From Saccharomyces paradoxus (lineage: Eukaryota; Ascomycota; Saccharomycetes; Saccharomycetales; Saccharomycetaceae): a stretch of DNA of 64,000 nucleotides. The notes beneath the pieces are model-generated. The model saw only the letters and a list, made by a program, of their open reading frames with translations. It did not search any database and was not told where the DNA came from. This document shows, one piece after another, positions 10,165 through 20,298 of this stretch. Location: the NCBI RefSeq assembly GCF_002079055.1, contig NC_047494.1:1-64000 (forward strand), given 5' to 3'. The stretch's first letter is position 1; each line of letters begins with the position of its first letter. A program made the position numbers and the translations under genes.

Positions 10165-11609
10165 CTTCTGTAGTGTGCCTACGATTTGGCAAGTTCTTCT
10201 ATCAGCCAGACACATTATCGATGGCGCTAACCTAAATAAGAATAAACATACTGCGTGATGAATGAGAATACTACTTCGTGGTAAGTTCAAGGCTTCAGCC
10301 GGGTTAGCGGCCTTCTTTTGTCTGGTCACAATCATATATGCCATTTAGAGAGGTATTTTCGGGAGCCTTCTACGTTAGATTTAGTGTCTTTAAAATAGTA
10401 TAGGATTGCAGTTCTGCTGTAAAGTTAATCGTGACTAGTGTGCAAAATTAAAAATTGTTCAGTTCCTGTGCATGTGAAACAGGAGCTCTCTAGAAGTGCC
10501 TTCTTTTCCAAATTGTACAGTCTTTGGCCTTTTAGTCTAAATGTTTATTGGATTTGGTTTTCTACATTTGCGCCTGATTTCGCCTAGAATATATTATAAT
10601 TATGAATTTAGGTTTGATGTACTAGAAAAAAGCATTACGAAGCCTACGAGTCACTTTAACAGTACCTATGTAATAAATTAGAGGGCCAGAACTCAAACTA
10701 TTGGCGCATTATTTTTTGCCTTTTCAATTTAACGCTACACAAATAGAGCACCTCTATGCGCACATCGGATCTCGGTACGAACTATACTACAGGAACTGCA
10801 AAACAAAAAGGTGCGGCGCTGTTATCTATTCTGTAGCACTTCAACGAGCAACGTAGCCGACGGCCGTTTTGTTAGCGGTTTAGATGTTGCTTACATGTAG
10901 GAATTGCGAAGAAGACATGCAAGGCGAAGAATAAAGTAACTAGCCACAAGATATGAGAAATCTTGCCGTAGCCTTGAGGCACCCTATCGCAGCCATTTTT
11001 TCCAGTTTCAAGTTTCATTTGAGTAATAAACCACTAAATAAATTCTTGGCATAGTACAATTAAGCAGAGAACCAAAAAAACATCTCATACTTCCTTGGCA
11101 AAATGTTGAAATTAATGATGACGTCATCCTTACAAGAATGCCAGCCACTAACTTTTCATGGTCTGACCAAGAATGAAGCAAAATATTCATTTAACGCATT
11201 TGCTCAGTTAAACGCACGCGATTTTCTAAGGATCAAATTCACGGGTAATCGTTATGCGGAATATGCAGCTAGGCGCATACGATATGACAAATCATGTTTC
11301 GGTATTTTTATTTTTACTACCCTCCGTAAATATGCTTCTTCTCACACAAGCAAAAATATGTACTCAAACTGGCAAAAAAAAGCAATTTCAGGCAACATAA
11401 AGAGATTTTATTTGTAAACGTATGAGGGCGCAGGTGAAATACATTTGTACGGCCAATGCAACAATACTGCTTTTTCTAAGGCATATTTTATTGCCCTTTC
11501 GCATCTCTCTACTCACCTTGCTATTAATTTATGCAAAATAAGTCTCCCTGCTAGAAAATACTTGAAAAAGCTTTTTTGCGGCATAAAAGATAAACCCCGC
11601 AGTTCATAG
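10165..11609. other. Gene-poor stretch after the Ty element
   Basis: This follows the displaced TAA stop of the DUP gene at 10162-10164. The DNA is AT-rich with no recognised gene. One 104-codon forward frame at 11103-11417 is open but has no recognisable family, composition bias or promoter to support it. Confidence 0.6.
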
Positions 11610-12080
11610 TTGTCTACGCGATGTTCTCGGCCAAGCAAAAATTTAGTTACATTTCTTGAGGTTTCTACTACCTCTAAGAAACTCCCGAAGCAGAGCTTTC
11701 TATTTCACTCTCCTCTCCCTTCCAAAAAGGGAAGTACGTTATCGAAGTCGTTGTTAACACAAAGATCAAGTGATGAAAAGGGAAATAATTGGTATGAAAA
11801 TGTTATTAATACATTATTACATGCCAGTGCGATCTATCATTTCCACGACTTTGAGAACCTTATTTCAGAGCGTTATCCTCATATAGCGAATAAACGAGAT
11901 ATCAAGATACCGGATTTCCCTTTTTTCACATTAAAAATCGGAAAATACCAAACATTTCCCAAAATAGAAAGAAAAGGGTTATTTTTTATTTTCCACTTTC
12001 TATTCCTGGAAGACGAGTTTATTAAAGTTTTTGCATGTATTTGCAAATTAGTTGCGACTTCCTTGATTTTGAAACAGTAG
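11610..12080 (+). CDS. Uncertain small protein, possible YHL041W
   Basis: A frame of up to 156 codons. The base at 11610 begins a TTG, so a real start would have to be an internal ATG. I do not recognise the protein. It has a basic Ser/Lys-rich first third, a middle block with YHFHDFENLISERYPHIANK, and a hydrophobic Phe-rich end (FIFHFLFLEDEFIKVFACIC). It sits about 1.04 kb from the 3' end of ARN1. In the reference that is roughly where the unnamed gene YHL041W (about 149 residues) lies, so it may be that gene's counterpart. It could equally be a chance frame in this gene-poor region. Confidence 0.35.
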   Translation: MSTRCSRPSKNLVTFLEVSTTSKKLPKQSFLFHSPLPSKKGSTLSKSLLTQRSSDEKGNNWYENVINTLLHASAIYHFHDFENLISERYPHIANKRDIKIPDFPFFTLKIGKYQTFPKIERKGLFFIFHFLFLEDEFIKVFACICKLVATSLILKQ

Positions 12081-13123
12081 CGCCTACACAGGAGGAAATT
12101 TTGTAATTTCCTTAGGATGACAAGCCACTGAATATTATTATTAGCGGTAGTAACCCTGGTGCACAGTAAATTTCTTTATTTTAAAAGGTTTCTTTTTACG
12201 AGGGTCCGTCACGTTATGATGTTGGGACTCAAGAAGAGAGTTTTCGAAGGCTCAAATAACATTATGGTTTCTGAAGATGCTGCCGGTGACGTTATGGTTA
12301 CGCATCGCCATTCATAGTGAACGATGTAAATTACTTCTGTTTCAGGAAAATTTCTTACCTCTGTTTAGCGTATAACTAGTCCTTTCTCTGTTCTACAAAC
12401 AAGGAAGGCACGGTGTGGGCCAGTATGAGTATTGTTGTCTGCGCTTAATTTTTTTTTTCTTCAAAGACATTGATGTGCCAGATAGCTGTTCGGCGACTAC
12501 ATCATATTTAGTAATCACATGCGGAAAACCACGGTAACTGCCAGTATTTTATTCTTGTCACTCCTGGCGGCAAATAATCAGACCATCTTTCTACAAATAC
12601 AAGCGAATGGTACGATTTGCCCAACTGGAAAGATAGGCTCGCCAATGAGAAACAAAAATAGCAACTGGACTTAAGGTACAACCGCCTTTTGCCGAGGCAT
12701 GAAGCCATCCTTCTTGCCTTTTATCGTAGGTGTCATGACCCTTTTATACTTGTTTTTGTACACTCTTGTCGAAGCACTTATGAAATCAACATACTGATTT
12801 ATGATTTGGGCGCCTCTAATTTTTCACTTGCTATGAACCTTGTGCTGAAGCAATTAGCAGCCGATGGGATAAACAGGTTGAATAAGGGTAAAGATATTGC
12901 TCTGTTATGTAATACTAAATAGTATCGCATTATACATGTAGATATACATATATTGTTATGATAAAAGGAATATGCAAAGAACAGGACATTTAATTTTTTT
13001 TTTTTTTTGGTTATTATTAGAAGGGTAGAGTCTAATAGAGAGGGAAAAATAATGGTGACCTGTCTATTTGGACATTGTATTCATGGTAAGGGGTATCAAG
13101 CAACCATGCAACGCAAGTTCAAC
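12081..13123. other. Intergenic between possible YHL041W and ARN1
   Basis: The 1.04-kb AT-rich stretch has homopolymer T runs (near 12447 and 12990). No gene is supported; the frames at 12508-12708 and 12689-12922 are short and featureless. It should include the ARN1 3' untranslated region. Confidence 0.6.
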
Positions 13124-15007
13124 TTAGTCCCGTTTAGAAGTGAATTTTGATGGAATTTTTTCGAACCATTCCAAGATTGGGTCACTGTCCTTGGTATCGA
13201 CATATTCACCATCCTCGATGTAGTCCACGGCAACCGTGTCGGTTAATTTAGGGTCTCTTAGACATAAGGAAAATGCAATTAATGGGACACAAAACACCAA
13301 AGCGACAATAGTTTCCAATCTTTGAACGTATTTATAAGCGTTCATCAAGGCCACCCTTTGTGGAGTACCCCATGTATAGGTTTCAATGAAAGTATATGGG
13401 GATTCGTAGGCAGCTGTGGCTAAAGCAACATCGCCCATCCTCTTCAAAATTTGTTTGTACAGAGTCTGAGTCCAAATGGCACCGGAAACCGCAGAACCAA
13501 CAGCAGAACCAATTCTATAGAGTGTATAGTTCAAAGCAGTAACTGTCGCCATGTTTTCGTGCGAAACGGCAGATTGTACAGAGACGGTGACTGGGTAAGT
13601 GAACAAAGTAGTACCCACGCCCCAGACACATAATGCACCAATAATACCTGAATGCGATTGACTACCACCTCTAAAGTGGTACAATAAACCCATGGCGACC
13701 ATCCATAACGAACAGCCAAACATGATGAATGGTTTTAATCTCGTGCATCTTGTTACAAGTAAAGCGAAAAATGGAGAAGCCACAGTAGAGACAAATGAAG
13801 ATAATGTGGAAATTCTGGTTGCAGATTTAACAGATTCATTGACAGCAACAATCATAACTGTATACAAATAATCTGCAGCCATATAATAAATGAAATCAAT
13901 CAAGAAAGAAATACCCATAGAAGACCAAACAGCCCTATCCTTGACCAACTTATATGGAAGAATTGGATCTCTAGCATATCTATATTCCCAAATCCATAAA
14001 ATCGGAATCAAAACAAAACCAAGAACAAAGGGGCCAATCAGTCTTGAATCATTCCAAGTAGTCTTGACACCACCAGCCAAAGTCAGTGGGACCAAGATAC
14101 AGCCTAGAGAGCAACCCATCAAGAGAACACCAATGACATCTAACATCCAAAACAATTGCTTTACGATCTTGACAAGACCATGCTCTTGGTAATAGGATTT
14201 TTGGCCCTTCAAAGCGTGCCATTCAGGAGTCTTTCTAGCTCTCCACTGCATGTGCAACATGCACAGAACGATTGGGATACATGAAAGAGGAAAGATGAAA
14301 GCCCACATACCCACATCCCAAGACCAGTTCACAATAGGATTGGCCCTGGAAGTGATGTTACCAGCAATCCATGTGTTGATGATAAAAGGCCAAGTGGGGG
14401 CAAATTGATATAGCAGTCTCCACTTTAAAGATGAAAAATCGGATAGTATAATCAGGAGAATCAAGATTACACCCACATAGCCAGCATTGTAGAAAATAGC
14501 ACCTGCAGCGTATCTTTGAACATCATAAGCTTGTGATTGAATTATTGTGCCAACAACGTACAGGATAACAGCACTAATGAAAAGGTATAGCCTGCCAAAT
14601 ACATCAGACAACCTGGCGTAGATGATTTGTGAGGCGGCACTGACCACGGCATTGATGACGTTGATGGTAGACAGCAAAGAATGCTCACTATAGGAAGATG
14701 TGGCGTAACCAGTATAAATATAACGGATGTTACCGTCCAGCCCGTAACCGTAGCCACATATAAAAGCACTTAAAAGTAAGATTGCTTGTAAGTACCAACT
14801 GTTGTAAGCAGAGCCAATAATTTCAGTCTGCTGGATAATCAGGCTTCTGTTCTGTCTCAAGGCATCGTATTTTTCAGACAATTGTGGGAGACCATATGAG
14901 TCGGAGTTAGAATCGTTATGAGCCTCGGGATTCAACTCATGTTCCACACCCATGGAGACATGCTTCTTTTCACCACTAATATGATCGTGAGAGTTAAGAG
15001 ATTCCAT
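13124..15007 (-). CDS. ARN1: Siderophore-iron transporter Arn1
   Basis: The 627-residue protein is an intact member of the ARN/SIT branch of the major facilitator superfamily, which imports ferric siderophores by proton symport. Arn1 takes up ferrichromes and cycles between endosome and plasma membrane. A polar N-terminus of about 70 residues is followed by about 14 membrane segments. MFS features include the loop-2-type ARLSDVFGRLYLF and a C-terminal cytoplasmic tail rich in Asp and Glu. Length equals the reference Arn1. An Aft1-type element lies about 260 bases upstream (15263-15269), fitting iron-starvation control. The N-terminal 30 residues differ noticeably from the reference as I remember it. 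The related ARN2, which sits nearer the telomere in the reference, is absent here. Confidence 0.96.
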   Translation of the reverse strand: MESLNSHDHISGEKKHVSMGVEHELNPEAHNDSNSDSYGLPQLSEKYDALRQNRSLIIQQTEIIGSAYNSWYLQAILLLSAFICGYGYGLDGNIRYIYTGYATSSYSEHSLLSTINVINAVVSAASQIIYARLSDVFGRLYLFISAVILYVVGTIIQSQAYDVQRYAAGAIFYNAGYVGVILILLIILSDFSSLKWRLLYQFAPTWPFIINTWIAGNITSRANPIVNWSWDVGMWAFIFPLSCIPIVLCMLHMQWRARKTPEWHALKGQKSYYQEHGLVKIVKQLFWMLDVIGVLLMGCSLGCILVPLTLAGGVKTTWNDSRLIGPFVLGFVLIPILWIWEYRYARDPILPYKLVKDRAVWSSMGISFLIDFIYYMAADYLYTVMIVAVNESVKSATRISTLSSFVSTVASPFFALLVTRCTRLKPFIMFGCSLWMVAMGLLYHFRGGSQSHSGIIGALCVWGVGTTLFTYPVTVSVQSAVSHENMATVTALNYTLYRIGSAVGSAVSGAIWTQTLYKQILKRMGDVALATAAYESPYTFIETYTWGTPQRVALMNAYKYVQRLETIVALVFCVPLIAFSLCLRDPKLTDTVAVDYIEDGEYVDTKDSDPILEWFEKIPSKFTSKRD

Positions 15008-15835
15008 TGTTAGTACGTTACTATGCAGTAGTATATACTATCGTTCATTTATCTTCAAGAGGAAATAAAAGAGACGTGATTAACCAAGAACAAAAGAAAG
15101 CTATCGAATATTCTCCTTCCCCTATATACAATCTTCTCTATAATCTTTACTTCTATGCATCTTGCATCATTTCATAGCACTGCACTCGGATTTGCTTGGC
15201 TTTCTTTCTCTTTGACACCATTTTCCTAACGATAGTGCTTGCTGTATCACACCTGCTTTTATGGGTGCATTTTGATAAATTTATTAGCCTAAACAGGAAA
15301 GAAAGCAAAAAAAGCCAAGACATATGAGCCTTTCAAATAAATATAGGCACGCAAATCTCATAACAAAATAGGTCCTGAAGATGAAGGCGGATAATGATGC
15401 AATTGTCTTCTCGTTTCTGTTGCTGGATTTTCATTCGCAGGTGCATTTTTCCAGTGCTTCGTGATAGAGCTACCGGTACGCTCCATCGCGGTCACCTACA
15501 GTGTGATATTTAGAAGACTTATCATTGGCCTTGGTTCAGGTAACATGTATCATTAGTCAGCGGAAGCTATTGGTGGCAACCCTCCCCATCTTACTTGTTC
15601 GCCTTGCTTGCATATGGCTTGTAACTTATTACTATTATTGTATTGGAGTACTGCACGTTGTTCGTTCAAGGCGGATGTGCCTGCGATGAGCTCCCTCTGA
15701 AAAAGAAAATTTTTCAACTTGAACTTGACTATGCTGGCTGACTGGAGGAAAAGGTAAAAAAAGATTAAAGAACCAAACCTTGAAGCCACCACGTCGTTCT
15801 AACCACGAGCTTAGGTGTAGTATATTTTTTTCTGG
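15008..15835. other. Divergent promoter region ARN1/EFM1
   Basis: These 828 bases separate the two divergent starts. Seen in it: an Aft1-type site (15263-15269) and a TATATA near 15123 on the ARN1 side, plus A/T tracts near EFM1. No gene is supported; the reverse frames at 15553-15847 are unremarkable. Confidence 0.6.
15263..15269 (-). promoter_or_regulatory. Aft1/Aft2 iron-responsive element upstream of ARN1
   Basis: GGGTGCA on the plus strand reads TGCACCC toward ARN1, an exact match to the Aft1 core YRCACCC. It lies 256 bases upstream of the ATG. ARN1 belongs to the Aft1 iron regulon, so the placement makes functional sense. Confidence 0.7.
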
Positions 15836-17593
15836 ATGGTCACCCAAATTGATCTACAAAACTGCTTACAATGGGCCCAAGATAATGGGGCCTTCATCGA
15901 TCCAAAAATCTCTTTCAAGATTACTGAAGACGCCGGTGTTACTGCATTTGCGAACGAAAAATTCTCTCCCAGACCCGACCAAGCTCTAATTAGGGTACCC
16001 GAGACTCTGCTGATTACTTCCCAGCAGGCTTTGTCAGAATTTTCCGGGGCTGTTAATGAAAGGACCCTTTTAAATTCTGTTACACAATTGTACTTGTCAA
16101 AGTTAAAATTTGGCTCCGATGCTGTTCATCTAAAACCCTTTTATAAACCATATTTAGATGTGCTACCCTTACATCTTCCGCAACCGTATTTTTGGTCTAC
16201 CGATGAAGTCATGAACTTGCGTGGTACAGATGTGTACTTAACTATGAGAGATACGTTAAACAAGCTAGTAAGGGATTGGAGGGAGCTATTCCAGGTTTTA
16301 TCCATTGAACACTCTGTGCAGGATAAGCAGTTCTTGTCTTTATTCCAAGGGAGTGGCGTCTCTGCGGTAGTGCCGTTGGAACAGTTCTGCGCACACATCA
16401 ATTCATGTAAACTGGAGGCTTCAGAGTGGAACTCGTTCATAGGATATCTCTGGTCGTACTGTATCTTTAACTCTAGGGCATTTCCTCGTATTATTTTAAA
16501 TAGGGCCGGCACAGACAGCACTAATCTGAACGAAGGATTTTTGTATCCAATAGTAGATCTGTTAAACCATAAAAACGACGTACCAGTGAGATGGGAGATG
16601 AACGAACATAATGAACTCTGTTTTATGTCACAATCTGCCACATTTAGTGCGCAGGAGGAATTGTTTAATAATTATGGTAATATCTCTAACGAAAAATGTC
16701 TGTTGAACTACGGGTTCTGGGACTCCTCCAATAAGTACGATTTTTCCAGATTAACTTTAAAACTACCTTCCACGCTACTTAATGACTTGCCGATAGATTT
16801 GAATAAATCGGGCAATTTCGTTAGTGACGATGGAGACACTAATATTTTGCAATTTAGCTTGAAGCTTTCTGAACCACTACCTTCAAGTCTATTGGCGTTA
16901 TTTGCTTACCTAAGTAAGTTGAAATCTGAGGAAAGCCCAACCGTGAGGAGCGTATTGGAGGGTATTGACCAATTAACGTCTGTGGTATCCCAGAGATTAC
17001 TGTTCTACAAGAATTTTAAAATCATAACTTCTTCAACTCAAAAATTGCGTCTTCCCACTATTAAACTAATCAAACTATACTATCAAGACAATAAAAAAAT
17101 TTTAAATGCCACTATTGAGAAACTGTCCGTTTTACAAAAAAAAATATTTAACGCTAACAAGGAGTTTTCGCTTTCATTCAAGACAATTTTCAAAAATGAC
17201 AAAATATTCGCTAATTCTCTCTTATTGATATTTGGTGCTATAAATTACGAAGACTTAATCACAAAGGATTGTCTCAACGACGCATTGTTGCTTTGGATAG
17301 TCAAATCAATCAACGATAAAAGTAATAAACAAGATAGTTTTATTAAACAAGCGTTCAGAGAAGTTAGTGATTCAATTGTAATTGAGAAAGAAGATGTTAT
17401 GGAGTTTTTACCGTTTTATAAAAAATACTTCCCTAATTTATCGGAGAGGATTCCAGAAATTTACAGCGTCGGTGATTGGGGGATAAGACAGTTCATTGTG
17501 GCGGATACCGCCATTGATAGGTTGGTTTGGATCAGGAAATCAAATAAAGAGCCTATTTTCCTAATGAAAAAGACATATGACTTGCAGGTTTAG
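15836..17593 (+). CDS. EFM1: Protein-lysine methyltransferase Efm1 (SET domain)
   Basis: The 585-residue protein matches Efm1, a cytosolic SET-domain enzyme of the Rubisco-LSMT/SETD6 type that monomethylates translation elongation factor eEF1A at a lysine. The N-terminal half is a split SET domain. Visible in it are VDLLNHKND (about 239-247, the NH-motif region for S-adenosylmethionine) and the following NNYGNISNEKCLLNYGFWD block (about 278-296), with the conserved tyrosine. The C-terminal half is the helical substrate-binding domain. The first ATG gives the reference length. The gene converges on CBP2 with only 73 bases between stops. Confidence 0.95.
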   Translation: MVTQIDLQNCLQWAQDNGAFIDPKISFKITEDAGVTAFANEKFSPRPDQALIRVPETLLITSQQALSEFSGAVNERTLLNSVTQLYLSKLKFGSDAVHLKPFYKPYLDVLPLHLPQPYFWSTDEVMNLRGTDVYLTMRDTLNKLVRDWRELFQVLSIEHSVQDKQFLSLFQGSGVSAVVPLEQFCAHINSCKLEASEWNSFIGYLWSYCIFNSRAFPRIILNRAGTDSTNLNEGFLYPIVDLLNHKNDVPVRWEMNEHNELCFMSQSATFSAQEELFNNYGNISNEKCLLNYGFWDSSNKYDFSRLTLKLPSTLLNDLPIDLNKSGNFVSDDGDTNILQFSLKLSEPLPSSLLALFAYLSKLKSEESPTVRSVLEGIDQLTSVVSQRLLFYKNFKIITSSTQKLRLPTIKLIKLYYQDNKKILNATIEKLSVLQKKIFNANKEFSLSFKTIFKNDKIFANSLLLIFGAINYEDLITKDCLNDALLLWIVKSINDKSNKQDSFIKQAFREVSDSIVIEKEDVMEFLPFYKKYFPNLSERIPEIYSVGDWGIRQFIVADTAIDRLVWIRKSNKEPIFLMKKTYDLQV

Positions 17594-17666
17594 CGTTGGT
17601 TTGTAGCCTAAGTATCTAATTTTACATATGTATATATTTACATGCAAGTTTTTTTTTCCCTTCGTT

Positions 17667-19559
17667 TCAATGTTCTTCATCATTGGATAACAAGCCGATA
17701 ATATTATCTACGATCTTCTCCTTTTGAGGAGGAACTGCTTTGAGATCTTCGTTGTATTTGAGTTCATACAAATACATGAATGTCGACTTGTCCAGCATTT
17801 TTTTATCAATGCAATGCATATGCCCATGAAGCTCCACCTCCGACAAATCTTTCACGAAATATGTCGTTATTTGCGTCGTGAACTTCAGTAAGGTTTGGAA
17901 TATTTCGGGTATGGCATTCTGCTTATCCAGAATAACAATTTTGAAGTTTGTTGATAGCGTTAATGGGCGAAGCTGGATTGGCCTATTTACACGGAATTTC
18001 TCGGCGTATATCTTTTGTTCAAAATGTAAAAGTTGGTTGGCCAATTTCTTCAACGCATTGGCAGATTGCAACGATTGTTCGTTCGCAAAACCAGGTCCTA
18101 TTGTTGCATTTATTGATTCAGTGAAACCCGTCAACTCCATTAGAGTTGCCCTTAAATCATCTTGCATAAACTTGTACAAGTTTGGCTGGAAAATTCTTAT
18201 CATTTTTGATTTTGTCAGTATGGTTTGCAAAATCAGTGTAATGTGTTCAAATCTCGATAAACTCGTTTCATTATTTTGAAAAATAGAAAATTGGTTCCAT
18301 TTCATCTCGGAAATTACCAGGGTGGAATATGTTTGCAGATCTTGAAGAAATGAGTCGTACTTCGTCTTGTAGTTGATAAGAGAAGCCTGGTCCGCAGGTA
18401 ATGTCATGGACTCGGCCTCTTGATATTGCTTCCATATGTATGAATCCCAAACATTCCAATTGAAACGGAAAGAAGGCACGTTATTGTCATTAGAGAAGTC
18501 ACGTATACTCTTCTTATTACGCTGTAAAATGGTAAATATATTGTAGAGGATGAAATTTTTGCAAAATTCAGTCCTCAATTGCCGGATGGAGAAGTCATTG
18601 GATAATATTGTGGCCCTCAAAATGTCTCCAGGACATGTTCTGTCTTTGTTTGTCTGTTTGCTCCACAGTGTCTTATGGCTAACCGATCTTTCCAGAAGCT
18701 GTTTCAAAGTGACGGCATTGCCATCAGCGGCTCGACTTGTAGCACCCTTTGCATCCACATAAAATGGCTCACCCTTTTCATTCTCCAGTAGTCGACCGGC
18801 ATTAGCCTTATCGGTACGCTTTCGTTCATTCAAGTTACAAAGTGGCGAGATTATCTTGGTTTTCAATTTATCTACCTCGGTAACGAAGAAAGCTCTGTGT
18901 TTAACTACAAAGTAGGGGAAAATACCAATACCATCGAATTCTCCAATCGTCGCATCATCGCCAACCTGGAAAAGAGGCAAAGGCTTCGCGTTAGCAGGAT
19001 TGACAAACATGGGTACCTCTCCATTATTTTGCTTCAACAATCTATCATAAGTGTTCTTCTTAACCCCTATTCCTCTACAGAAGTTCGAAAATATAGATTT
19101 GGGCCAAACTACACGTTGTAGTTTCAACTGATCATCCCTGGATCGTACCTCTATTAATTGTTGCCATTCAAAAGATGGCTTGAAATTATTATCCATTTCG
19201 CTCAGCAGGTTTTCGTAAAGACTCAGAGGATGGTCAAAGATAGGTGCGATCTGTTCCCAGTGTTGGATCCTCTTCTTTGAAGATTTTTCCACCAAGTCTG
19301 TTCTAACGATCTTGAATACGTGGTCACGAGGGGCATTTATATCTCGTAGTAGCATTTTCTGCAAGTCCATAAGCGAGGCATTGTACAGTTTCCCCTCAAG
19401 ATCACAATATTCATAACTTAGATTCGCTTTCTTAAAGGCTTGCTTACAACGAGGGAACACCTGATGTGTGATATTTTCCATATTGAACTTATATCTGTAA
19501 CGAGAGGAACTACCTTGTCGCCTCAGCGACACCATGAACAATGTTTGCCAATTCACCAT
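17667..19559 (-). CDS. CBP2: Mitochondrial group I intron splicing factor Cbp2
   Basis: The 630-residue protein is Cbp2, the nuclear-encoded factor that binds and stabilises the tertiary fold of the cytochrome b bI5 group I intron in mitochondria. It has no domain shared widely outside yeasts. The N-terminus, with VSLRRQGSSSRYRYKF after the first residues, is basic and free of acidic residues, as in a matrix-targeting signal. The start is the ATG at 19559; the frame stays open three codons further but begins with GTG, so it is not preferred. Length equals the reference. It looks intact. Confidence 0.95.
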   Translation of the reverse strand: MVNWQTLFMVSLRRQGSSSRYRYKFNMENITHQVFPRCKQAFKKANLSYEYCDLEGKLYNASLMDLQKMLLRDINAPRDHVFKIVRTDLVEKSSKKRIQHWEQIAPIFDHPLSLYENLLSEMDNNFKPSFEWQQLIEVRSRDDQLKLQRVVWPKSIFSNFCRGIGVKKNTYDRLLKQNNGEVPMFVNPANAKPLPLFQVGDDATIGEFDGIGIFPYFVVKHRAFFVTEVDKLKTKIISPLCNLNERKRTDKANAGRLLENEKGEPFYVDAKGATSRAADGNAVTLKQLLERSVSHKTLWSKQTNKDRTCPGDILRATILSNDFSIRQLRTEFCKNFILYNIFTILQRNKKSIRDFSNDNNVPSFRFNWNVWDSYIWKQYQEAESMTLPADQASLINYKTKYDSFLQDLQTYSTLVISEMKWNQFSIFQNNETSLSRFEHITLILQTILTKSKMIRIFQPNLYKFMQDDLRATLMELTGFTESINATIGPGFANEQSLQSANALKKLANQLLHFEQKIYAEKFRVNRPIQLRPLTLSTNFKIVILDKQNAIPEIFQTLLKFTTQITTYFVKDLSEVELHGHMHCIDKKMLDKSTFMYLYELKYNEDLKAVPPQKEKIVDNIIGLLSNDEEH

Positions 19560-19837
19560 TCCGCGCACTTTAAAACAATCTAGTCTCGGACTTTCTCTTC
19601 AGTACGCTTTCTCGGTTCTTCGAGAGAAGCCTTTATGATCCGTTCATTTGAACATAGCTTGTCACCATTTATTCAATTGAACTTTTGCTAAACACACCCA
19701 TACACCCTAACCTAGGATTGTCTTCGGCGGCAAATGCCTCTCTCTTTTGTTTTATCATTTCTTTTCCACCTTTAGTTTTCCCAACTTTACCTCTTATCTT
19801 ACTATCAACACATCGGCCATTATTTTGGCAATAAAAT

Positions 19838-20215
19838 TCACTCATGGTAAGGGCGTGTGCTAAGCACAGAAGAGCTATGACATACACCTCCATGTGACAT
19901 TTCCTGCTTTACTTTTACATAATATATAAGATAATCGCATATGCAAACAGTCAAATATTTTTCTGCGATTGATGCGAAGGCCAAAAATTCATTTCTCTTG
20001 GTGCCACAATTTCTTTGGTGCAAAGTGTTGATAATGTAAATACAGGTAGAAATGGTGGAACTTTCCTCTAGTATGCTCACAGTTTGCATTAAATAAAGAT
20101 CACGCGACTCTTGCCGGAAAAAAACTGTGGCGCCGCTGCTTATAAATGACAAATCAATCATATAGATTAAAGGCCTGCCTGAGTCAAGGGGCGAACAATA
20201 CACATATAAAGACAA
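19838..20215 (-). CDS. Doubtful small frame, possible YHL037C
   Basis: A 125-codon reverse frame lies between CBP2 and MUP3, about where the reference lists the doubtful gene YHL037C (about 133 residues). The predicted protein is Cys/Ser-rich with no recognisable domain. Its start region covers the presumed MUP3 promoter including the Met31/32-type site, which argues against coding. I list it because of the positional match only. Confidence 0.2.
   Translation of the reverse strand: MSLYVYCSPLDSGRPLIYMIDLSFISSGATVFFRQESRDLYLMQTVSILEESSTISTCIYIINTLHQRNCGTKRNEFLAFASIAEKYLTVCICDYLIYYVKVKQEMSHGGVCHSSSVLSTRPYHE
20122..20130 (+). promoter_or_regulatory. Met31/Met32 site upstream of MUP3
   Basis: AAACTGTGG is the exact core of the Met31/Met32 zinc-finger binding site found in sulfur-amino-acid genes. 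It stands about 170 bases before the MUP3 ATG. Control of a methionine permease by this pathway is plausible, but it is inferred from the motif alone. Confidence 0.6.
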
Positions 20216-20298
20216 GGATGCTTATCGATGATCTGTATTTCGTTTGCAGTCAAAGGTGCTAAGGCAAACGTAGACGTAAGTGCTCAAAGAAGTCAAAA

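Noticed and set aside
10129-10344. 71-codon reverse frame starting downstream of the Ty element
   Set aside because: It ends within LTR sequence and has no recognisable features; chance frame.
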